Origin: Patescibacteria group bacterium
GTDB lineage: Bacteria; Patescibacteriota; Patescibacteriia; 2-12-FULL-60-25
Assembly (NCBI GenBank): GCA_018824765.1
Contig: JAHJFW010000085.1
Coordinates: forward strand, 1 to 11,775
Direction: 5' to 3'
DNA length: 11,775 nucleotides
In this document: piece by piece, positions 6,215 through 11,092 of the stretch
Position numbering within the stretch: position 1 is the first letter of the stretch
Layout: every line of letters starts with the position of its first letter
Notes under the pieces: generated by a model
What the model was told of the DNA's origin: nothing
The model's input: only the letters and a program-made list of their open reading frames with translations
The model's database searches: none
Position numbers and translations under genes: made by a program

Positions 6215-6958
6215 TTATTTCTCCGTCAATTTCTCAAACGCTTTCAAGACCTCGAGTGGCAACGTGAAAATGACAGTGTTTGATTTGTCGCTAGAAATAT
6301 CATTAATTGAATTCAACGTCCGCAAATGAAGCGACGAGGGATTTTGTGCCAGAATCGCAGCCGCTTTCGAAAGATTTTCGGCCGCGCTGACTTCACCTTC
6401 CGAACTGATAATTACAGCGCGGCGTTCGCGCTCGGCCTCAGCCTGCTTCCCAATCGTCCGTTTCATGTCATCGGGAAGTTGGATGTCTTTCAATTCCACA
6501 TTCAGGATATCGAGACCCCATGCTTCAGAATGGCTTTCAACGATTTCCTTGATGCGCGTCGACGCTTGGTCGCGTTGGGACAAAAGTTCGTCCAAGGTCA
6601 GCTCTCCGACGACATTACGCATCGTTGTCTGCGCGAGCTGGGAAATCGCATTCCACACATTTTCAACCTCGAGGATCGCTTTTCCGGCGTCAACGACTTT
6701 GTAATAAATAACGGCGTTGATACGGCAGGACACGTTATCGCGCGTAATCGCTTCCTGGTCCGGCACATCCGCAGCCTTCACGCGGATATCCACCTTTTTC
6801 ATTGACTGAAAAATTGGCACCACGATTCTCCATCCCGGCTGGACAAGTCCGCTGAATTTTCCGAGCGTCAATTTAACTCCGCGCTCAAATTGGTTAACCT
6901 GGCGAACGGCAGCTATCAAAAGAACCAAAACCCATGGCAAGTAAAACAGTATTTCCAT
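6215..6958 (-). CDS. Slipin / stomatin-like SPFH-domain membrane protein
   Basis: A 247-residue member of the SPFH (stomatin/prohibitin/flotillin/HflK-C) superfamily, slipin branch. Such proteins sit in the membrane by an N-terminal hydrophobic segment (here about residues 4-18) and form oligomeric scaffolds in membrane microdomains. Family features are N-Q-F-E-R-G-V at 22-28, L-G-K-F-S-G-L-V-Q-P-G-W at 32-43, P-I-F-Q at 48-51, D-V-P-D-Q-E-A-I-T-R-D-N at 64-75, Y-Y-K-V at 85-88, the Q-R-D-Q-A-S-T-R-I helix at 128-136, W-G-L-D-I at 147-151 and the Q-A-E-A-E-R-E-R-R-A coiled-coil start at 172-181. Length is typical. Slipin genes are often next to an NfeD-type partner; none is present here. There is no Shine-Dalgarno before the ATG; the upstream DNA is AT-rich, with a weak GATAAC 9 nt away. 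Confidence 0.93.
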   Translation of the reverse strand: MEILFYLPWVLVLLIAAVRQVNQFERGVKLTLGKFSGLVQPGWRIVVPIFQSMKKVDIRVKAADVPDQEAITRDNVSCRINAVIYYKVVDAGKAILEVENVWNAISQLAQTTMRNVVGELTLDELLSQRDQASTRIKEIVESHSEAWGLDILNVELKDIQLPDDMKRTIGKQAEAERERRAVIISSEGEVSAAENLSKAAAILAQNPSSLHLRTLNSINDISSDKSNTVIFTLPLEVLKAFEKLTEK

Positions 6959-7061
6959 AAATTTGAGGTTATCTATTAATTAACGTTATTTTTTAATAAA
7001 AAACGGCTGATTTGAAATAATCGGCAAAGCTGTCGCGTTTTTCCCAGTTTTGGTCAAATAC

Positions 7062-7121
7062 TTGACATTTTCGCTTTTTTGCTATAGTTTGCATATCTGA
7101 TGGTTAATCAGCTTTCCATCA
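7062..7121 (+). promoter_or_regulatory. Promoter and 5'-end hairpin for the 462-residue NYN-like protein gene
   Basis: TTGACA (7062-7067) and TATAGT (7083-7088) are separated by 15 nt; a weaker TAGTTT gives 17. Transcription would begin at about 7095. TGATGG (7098-7103) then pairs with CCATCA (7116-7121) across a 12-nt loop, forming a stem near the mRNA 5' end. Confidence 0.55.
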
Positions 7122-7158
7122 TCGTACCTTACATGTCAAGCCAAAGAAAGGAACGCGT

Positions 7159-8547
7159 ATGCCGACCGAAATGATGTTTGACGGTCGCACGGTTTACACC
7201 AGCACGAGGAGAGTAGTGCTTTACGCAAGTTTGCGGGAAATCAAACTGGGATGCCGCAAGCACGGATACAACATTACTGCCAAGCGCCTCCGCGAACTGG
7301 CATCCCTGTGCGGCGAGGTGGCCGGACTGAACGTTTTCATGACGCCGACGGAATTCGATATCCAGACCTGCGGTCTGTGGATGGCTGAGGGTTTCCGCAT
7401 CCAAATGGAGTTGCCGGATAAAATCAGCCTAAAAGGAAGAACCACCCTGATCAAGGCACCCGCCTTCCAGGGTCCTATGCAGAGTCTGGTGGAAAACGAT
7501 GCTGCGAATCTTCGACCGGATGCGGTGATTTTCGTCGCAACTGACAAGGTGCCGCCGGATCTCATCGGTACTCTGAAAGTCAGAGGCGTAAAGGTGATAT
7601 TCCTTTCTCCCAAACAGGACAGCTTCAGCGCGCGAGGCGCGGATGAACTCATCTTCCTACGCGACGTTTGCGACGGCCATCCGTTGCCGAGATCGCTCTT
7701 CGCAGAGGAGAACGACGTTCCTGAATCCGGCGTCCGAACCGTATTTGTTCCGCGGCGCGTGCAAGATGATTCCATCTGGAACCGTCTTCAGCTCTCGGAC
7801 AGTGCGGTCTGCGAACAACTTGAGCACCTCCTTACGCTCAAGCCGGACGATGTCGATAAAATGCTCCGCAATCTGGAGCATCTGGCAAAACGGGACGAGC
7901 TGCCGCATCTGACGCTCGCCATGCTATTCGCCCTTTCCGGCTACAAGCGGGCTGATGCGCAAGGAGAGGAGGTGAACAAGAATCGCCTCTGGCATCTTCT
8001 GCTCAACTACAACATTGACGCGCATTGCTTCGGCAACTTGGCGCTCAAACTGTTGACTGCGGAGGGTACGCTGTGCGCGTATGAAGAACGCGACGAAGTA
8101 CGCTACTTCTATGTGCGCGATCCGGAAGATCCGTCGCACAAGACGGCACGCATCTTCTGTAGCAAGATCATTCTGCTGCGCGGACGCGTAGTGATGCAAA
8201 ACGGCGAGTCCAATTTCAGTGACGAGCTTTTGCAGGCGTTGGAGATTTTCAGGGTCAATCCTGCGGATCTGACGCCCAAAGCAAAACGCGATCTGATGGA
8301 TTGGCTCCTGCTGCTCATGCGAAGCCTCGACAACGACGCGCGCCTCACGGCCTACGCAAGGTTGGGACTTTATCCTCATGATGCAATCGCCTTGGAAAGG
8401 CAAGCTCACGCGATCATCCGAGGCCCTTCGGGAAGTGAGGAAGATGATGACGAGGATGAGGAGGAAGGAACCGGCAATAAAAATGCCGATGACACTCCAA
8501 GCACTCCGAGACTGAAAGGTGGCAGAGCGCTCGCTCTGATTTCCTAG
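7159..8547 (+). CDS. Unknown 462-residue protein with a degenerate, apparently inactive NYN-like N-terminal domain and acidic tail
   Basis: No named family was recognised. Residues about 17-170 have the order of a NYN/LabA-type (PIN-like) nuclease domain. The best segment is 119-170: R-P-D-A-V-I-F-V-A-T-D, a helix, R-G-V-K-V-I-F-L-S and A-D-E-L-I-F-L. It lines up with the true NYN protein encoded at 10359-10946 (V-D-V-I-I-L-M-T-G-D-G-D-F, R-G-V-M-V-E-V, A-D-N-F-I-D-L). The acidic residues that bind metal in NYN nucleases are largely missing: the first-strand Asp is replaced in V-V-L-Y-A-S, and G-D-G-D-F becomes A-T-D-K-V. If the match holds, this is a non-catalytic relative, perhaps RNA-binding or regulatory. 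Residues 200-420 look alpha-rich. Residues 427-436 are almost all Asp/Glu, followed by a low-complexity, partly basic end. AAAGGA (7147-7152) lies 6 nt before the ATG. The gene is monocistronic with its own terminator. Confidence 0.8.
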   Translation: MPTEMMFDGRTVYTSTRRVVLYASLREIKLGCRKHGYNITAKRLRELASLCGEVAGLNVFMTPTEFDIQTCGLWMAEGFRIQMELPDKISLKGRTTLIKAPAFQGPMQSLVENDAANLRPDAVIFVATDKVPPDLIGTLKVRGVKVIFLSPKQDSFSARGADELIFLRDVCDGHPLPRSLFAEENDVPESGVRTVFVPRRVQDDSIWNRLQLSDSAVCEQLEHLLTLKPDDVDKMLRNLEHLAKRDELPHLTLAMLFALSGYKRADAQGEEVNKNRLWHLLLNYNIDAHCFGNLALKLLTAEGTLCAYEERDEVRYFYVRDPEDPSHKTARIFCSKIILLRGRVVMQNGESNFSDELLQALEIFRVNPADLTPKAKRDLMDWLLLLMRSLDNDARLTAYARLGLYPHDAIALERQAHAIIRGPSGSEEDDDEDEEEGTGNKNADDTPSTPRLKGGRALALIS

Positions 8548-8579
8548 CCTCGCTCTTTTCAAAGAAGCCAAAACTCAAC

Positions 8580-8603
8580 CCGACCACTTGGTCGGTTTTT
8601 TTT
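8580..8603 (+). terminator. Rho-independent terminator of the NYN-like protein gene
   Basis: CCGACC (8580-8585), loop ACTT, GGTCGG (8590-8595), then eight T residues (8596-8603). It lies 32 nt after the stop codon. Confidence 0.85.
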
Positions 8604-8608
8604 ATAAC

Positions 8609-8638
8609 AAAATATCCTGCTTTCAGGCAGGATATTTT
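8609..8638 (-). terminator. Terminator after tRNA-Arg
   Basis: A perfect 12-bp inverted repeat, AAAATATCCTGC and GCAGGATATTTT, with a 6-nt loop. On the minus strand it ends in TTTT and lies 3 nt after the CCA end of tRNA-Arg. It may work in both directions. Confidence 0.75.
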
Positions 8639-8641
8639 CCA

Positions 8642-8717
8642 TGGTGCCCCGAGTTGGAGTCGAACCAACATCTCACGGCTTAGAAGTCCGGTGCTTTATC
8701 CATTAAGCTATCGGGGC
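8642..8717 (-). tRNA. tRNA-Arg (anticodon TCT)
   Basis: The acceptor stem is GCCCCGA/TCGGGGC with discriminator A and an encoded CCA (8642-8644). The D arm is GCTT/AAGC. The T arm is GTTGG-TTCGACT-CCAAC. The anticodon loop is CTTCTAA, giving TCT, which reads AGA and AGG. The anticodon stem as I read it is weak: CCGGA against GCCGT gives three G-C pairs flanked by A-G and C-T mismatches. Confidence 0.93.
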
Positions 8718-8726
8718 GCGGTCTGG

Positions 8727-8755
8727 AAGATAACCGATTTTTGACAAAAAATCAA
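8727..8755 (-). promoter_or_regulatory. Promoter of tRNA-Arg
   Basis: On the minus strand TTGATT (8755-8750), a 17-nt spacer and TATCTT (8732-8727) lie 9 nt upstream of the tRNA 5' end. Confidence 0.6.
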
Positions 8756-8766
8756 GCCCTCACATC

Positions 8767-9702
8767 TCATTCTTCCGAATCCCTCCTCTTTGCGTGAAAA
8801 GCCTGATGCACCTCTTTTAATTGCCGGTTGGTAACGTGCGTATAAACCTGCGTGGTAGTGATGGACGAGTGGCCAAGCATGGCCTGAACGCTTCTGATAT
8901 CAGCGCCGTTCATCAATAAGTCAGTAGCAAAAGAATGCCGCAAAGTATGCGGAGAAACTTTTTTCGGAATGCCGGCGGCTGCCGCATAATGCGCCACCAA
9001 CCTTTCGATCGAACGCGGCGTAATGGGTTCTGCATCTTTTTTTTTCGACTTAGCCCGGTCATGGCGGACAAAAAGATACGGGGATTCATCTTGGCGTTTT
9101 GAAAGATATTCTTTAAGCCAATGCCGGGCTTGATGCGATAAGAAAACCACCCTGACCTTATCCCCTTTTCCGCGCACGGAAAACTCTTCGCGATCGAGGT
9201 TGATCTGGTCGTGTTTCAGATTCGCAAGCTCTGACACGCGCATTCCGGTTGAAAATAAAAGTTCCAGAACCGCCCGGTCGCGGCACTTCAAAATTTCCGG
9301 TGCCTTGCCTTGCGTCGGTGCGTCCAATAAACGCTCGACATCTATGGCATCCAAAAACTCTGGTTCGCGGCTTCCCTGTTTCGCCAGCTCTATCTTTTCA
9401 GGCGCCAGGGTCAAAACATCATTGCGTGCAAGATACTTTAAAAAAGACCGAAGCGCGATGAGATGATAATTCTGGGTATTTTTCTTGAGCGTGCCGCGAT
9501 AGGGATCTTTGACGCGATTCAAATATAAACGATATTGGCGCACTGTTTCCGCTTCCACTCCATTTGACAACGGGTCTTTTGACCAATCCAAAAAACGCTG
9601 GAGATAAAATTCATAATTCCTTACAGTGAGCGGCGATCGCCCTTTCTCAACTTCAAGATATTCTAGAAACGGGCGGAGATGGAATGATAATTTCTTTGCC
9701 AT
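8767..9702 (-). CDS. Tyrosine recombinase of the XerC/XerD type
   Basis: A 311-residue site-specific tyrosine recombinase; Xer proteins resolve chromosome dimers at dif. It has an N-terminal SAM-like core-binding domain (about 5-95, with Y-L-E-V-E-K-G-R-S-P-L-T-V-R-N-Y) and a C-terminal catalytic domain. The full active site is visible: R155 (T-G-M-R-V-S-E-L), K179 (R-G-K-G-D-K), H252 and R255 (H-T-L-R-H), H278 (L-G-H-S-S) and Y287 (V-Y-T-H-V). I chose ATG 9702 over the in-frame TTG at 9747: homology starts at M-A-K-K, and TG-A-TATACT lies just upstream. The two Xer paralogues cannot be told apart from this sequence, so no symbol is given. An inverted repeat stands 35 nt upstream of the start. 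Integron- or phage-type integrase is less likely from length and motifs. Confidence 0.92.
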   Translation of the reverse strand: MAKKLSFHLRPFLEYLEVEKGRSPLTVRNYEFYLQRFLDWSKDPLSNGVEAETVRQYRLYLNRVKDPYRGTLKKNTQNYHLIALRSFLKYLARNDVLTLAPEKIELAKQGSREPEFLDAIDVERLLDAPTQGKAPEILKCRDRAVLELLFSTGMRVSELANLKHDQINLDREEFSVRGKGDKVRVVFLSHQARHWLKEYLSKRQDESPYLFVRHDRAKSKKKDAEPITPRSIERLVAHYAAAAGIPKKVSPHTLRHSFATDLLMNGADIRSVQAMLGHSSITTTQVYTHVTNRQLKEVHQAFHAKRRDSEE

Positions 9703-9709
9703 AGAGGAC

Positions 9710-9718
9710 AGTATATCA
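9710..9718 (-). promoter_or_regulatory. Extended -10 promoter of the Xer recombinase gene
   Basis: TG-A-TATACT on the minus strand, with 7 nt to the ATG at 9702. This gives a predicted leaderless mRNA and supports the ATG start. The hexamer matches five of six consensus bases. Confidence 0.5.
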
Positions 9719-9736
9719 TATGCGTCGGAAAATATG

Positions 9737-9776
9737 CTGCTACACAATTTGAACGGTCGTCCAAATTGTGTAGCAG
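9737..9776. repeat. Perfect 15-bp inverted repeat between the recombinase and rpsO promoters
   Basis: CTGCTACACAATTTG (9737-9751) and CAAATTGTGTAGCAG (9762-9776) are exact inverted copies around a 10-nt centre, AACGGTCGTC. No T-run follows on either strand, so it is not a typical terminator. It lies upstream of the recombinase gene, overlapping where a -35 or operator would be. It could be a repressor or recombinase binding site. It does not resemble the classical dif core closely. Confidence 0.6.
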
Positions 9777-9799
9777 TAACTTATGCTTATACGCGTTGC

Positions 9800-9828
9800 T
9801 TGACGCGCATCAATATCACTGGTATGTT
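9800..9828 (+). promoter_or_regulatory. Promoter of rpsO
   Basis: TTGACG (9800-9805), a 17-nt spacer and TATGTT (9823-9828). The predicted start near 9835 gives a leader of about 135 nt, which contains several hairpins. Confidence 0.6.
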
Positions 9829-9843
9829 CTGGCCACATTTAAT

Positions 9844-9963
9844 CACCTACGTAAGGTGCGGCGTCCCGACGCTTTGGTCGGGGTTCGGCTGAGCCTCACG
9901 CGAATCCGGAATCGCACGCCCAAGAGCTGATTCTCACGAATCGCTCGTGGGCGCACGGTTCCG
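9844..9963 (+). ncRNA. Structured rpsO mRNA leader, candidate S15 autoregulatory element
   Basis: Three hairpins are visible. The first is CACCT-ACGTA-AGGTG (9844-9858). The second is CCCGAC-GCTTTG-GTCGGG (9865-9882). The third is a long stem from 9907 to 9963: CGGAA with TTCCG, GCCCA (9918-9922) with TGGGC (9948-9952), GAGC with GCTC, and GATTC-TCAC-GAATC at the tip. It ends 7 nt before the start codon. GGGTTCG (9881-9887) can instead pair with CGAATCC (9901-9907), which would compete with the second and third stems. S15 is known to regulate its own mRNA through different leader folds in different bacteria, so such a role is plausible here but unproven. Confidence 0.55.
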
Positions 9964-9970
9964 AAAAAAT

Positions 9971-10231
9971 ATGTTGGATGCCAACAAGAAAAAGCGCATC
10001 ATTGAAAAATTCAAGACACACGCGACCGACACCGGATCGCCGCAAGTGCAAATCGCGATCTTAACCGCGGAGATCAAAGACCTGACAGAGCACCTCAAGT
10101 CGCACAAAAAGGATTTTTCCTCGCGACGCGGTTTGATCAAAAAAGTCGGGGAACGCCGCCGCCTAATGAAATATCTGAAACGGGAAGACGCCAAGGCGTA
10201 TGACGATCTCCTTAGCAACTTAAAAATATAA
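9971..10231 (+). CDS. rpsO: Small ribosomal subunit protein uS15
   Basis: The 86-residue primary rRNA-binding protein of the 30S platform, which binds the central domain of 16S rRNA and helps form the B4 bridge. Sequence hallmarks are T-G-S-P-Q-V-Q-I-A-I-L-T at 20-31, L-T-E-H-L-K-S-H-K-K-D at 38-48, S-R-R-G-L at 51-55 and the G-E-R-R-R-L-M-K-Y-L-K helix at 60-70. Length is normal. The in-frame GTG at 9947 would add eight residues and lies inside the leader hairpin, so ATG 9971 (M-L-D-A-N-K-K-K) is preferred. There is no Shine-Dalgarno, but an A-rich stretch (AAAAAAT) lies between the hairpin and the start. A terminator directly follows the stop, so rpsO is mostly uncoupled from the downstream genes. 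Confidence 0.96.
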   Translation: MLDANKKKRIIEKFKTHATDTGSPQVQIAILTAEIKDLTEHLKSHKKDFSSRRGLIKKVGERRRLMKYLKREDAKAYDDLLSNLKI

Positions 10232-10260
10232 AAAATGCCCGCTTTGAGCGGGTGTTTTTT
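10231..10260 (+). terminator. Rho-independent terminator of rpsO
   Basis: CCCGC-TTTGA-GCGGG (10238-10252), extended by G-T wobbles and A-T pairs, followed by six T residues (10255-10260) and then CTTTTT. It begins at the stop codon. Confidence 0.8.
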
Positions 10261-10264
10261 CTTT

Positions 10265-10293
10265 TTGCCAAATCAGTATTTTACAGCTATCCT
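10265..10293 (+). promoter_or_regulatory. Candidate promoter of the NYN nuclease gene
   Basis: TTGCCA (10265-10270), a 17-nt spacer and TATCCT (10288-10293). It lies directly after the rpsO terminator and leaves a leader of about 60 nt. Confidence 0.45.
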
Positions 10294-10358
10294 ATTAACC
10301 GTCTTTTTAATAATCATTTTTTAATCCTTTTTCCCCTTATTTAAGGAAGTAATTTTTT

Positions 10359-10946
10359 ATGATCAAACATCTTGCACAGCGCGTCGCGGTTTTGGTTGAT
10401 GCGCAAAACATGTACCATTCGGCAAAGCATTTAAAAAACGCACGTTTAAATTTTGGCAAAGCGGTTGAAGACGCTGTTGGCGGAAGGCCGCTGGTCCGCG
10501 CCGTCGCTTACGTTGCAAAATCAAAAACCGGCGAGGAGTCGTCTTTTTTCGACGCGCTGGTGGAGGCAAAAATTGAACCAAAAATAAAGGACGTACAAGA
10601 ATACGCCTCTGGCGCCAAAAAAGCCGATTGGGATGTTGGCATGGCCATTGACGCGGTAATGCTGGCTGAAAAGGTGGATGTCATAATCCTCATGACCGGC
10701 GACGGCGATTTTGTGCCCTTAGTTGAATATCTGCATGGACGCGGGGTAATGGTTGAAGTTGCGGCTTTTTCCGAATCGACAAATTCTCAGCTTAGGGAAG
10801 TGGCCGACAATTTTATCGACCTGTCCGCTACCAATAAATACCTGCTTCATAGTGGAATCCAAAAAACAGGAAAGGATGAGGACGGCAAAAGCTCGGCAAG
10901 AAAAGGCTCGACGAAAGGGGCGAAACGTGTTAGAGTGACATTCTAG
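10359..10946 (+). CDS. NYN-domain (LabA/DUF88-like) predicted ribonuclease
   Basis: A 195-residue protein whose first 155 residues form a NYN domain, a PIN-like metal-dependent RNase fold. The acidic active-site residues are present: D14 in V-L-V-D-A-Q-N-M, D92 in K-K-A-D-W-D-V-G-M-A-I-D (with D98 next to it), and D115 and D117 in M-T-G-D-G-D-F-V-P-L. The fold ends with R-G-V-M-V-E-V and a conserved A-D-N-F-I-D-L. Residues 166-195 form a Lys/Arg-rich tail that may bind RNA. AAGGA lies about 10 nt upstream of the ATG. The gene sits between rpsO and pnp, which are adjacent in many bacteria. This placement suggests, but does not prove, a role in RNA decay or processing with PNPase. RNase activity is inferred from the family. 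Confidence 0.88.
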   Translation: MIKHLAQRVAVLVDAQNMYHSAKHLKNARLNFGKAVEDAVGGRPLVRAVAYVAKSKTGEESSFFDALVEAKIEPKIKDVQEYASGAKKADWDVGMAIDAVMLAEKVDVIILMTGDGDFVPLVEYLHGRGVMVEVAAFSESTNSQLREVADNFIDLSATNKYLLHSGIQKTGKDEDGKSSARKGSTKGAKRVRVTF

Positions 10947-10986
10947 CGAGCTGTTTAAGCGAGCTGATGTACTTTAACTAATCTAA

Positions 10987-11081
10987 GTGATCCCAAGACA
11001 GGGAGACACATTCACTTGAATGGTCTTGTGTCTTTGGGTCACATTTAACGTGAAAAAACAGCCTTCTTTTAAATAAGGCTG
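10987..11081 (+). ncRNA. Structured leader of pnp: bulged long hairpin plus second hairpin near the start
   Basis: The first hairpin (10987-11042) pairs GTGA with TCAC, CCCAA with TTGGG, AGACAC with GTGTCT and ATTC with GAAT around loop ACTT: 19 pairs, with a bulged T, a 7-nt left bulge and a 6-nt right bulge. The second, CAGCCTT (11059-11065) with AAGGCTG (11075-11081), holds the only AAGG near the start in its stem and ends 11 nt before the ATG. In E. coli, PNPase controls its own mRNA through a leader hairpin cut by RNase III; a similar scheme here is inference. Confidence 0.5.
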
Positions 11082-11092
11082 ACTTTACTTAT

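Noticed and set aside
6055..6267. Plus-strand frame of 70 residues beginning M-G-W-P-T-G-I-E-P-V
   Set aside because: It is the antisense of tRNA-His and its promoter; this translation is a well-known false gene over tRNAs.
7924..8571. Minus-strand frame of 215 residues
   Set aside because: It is antisense to the NYN-like protein gene, which has its own promoter, Shine-Dalgarno and terminator.
9737..9776. Inverted repeat read as a terminator or as an integron attC or dif site
   Set aside because: No T-run follows on either strand, there is no GTTRRRY-type end, and the arms do not resemble the dif core; kept only as an unexplained repeat.
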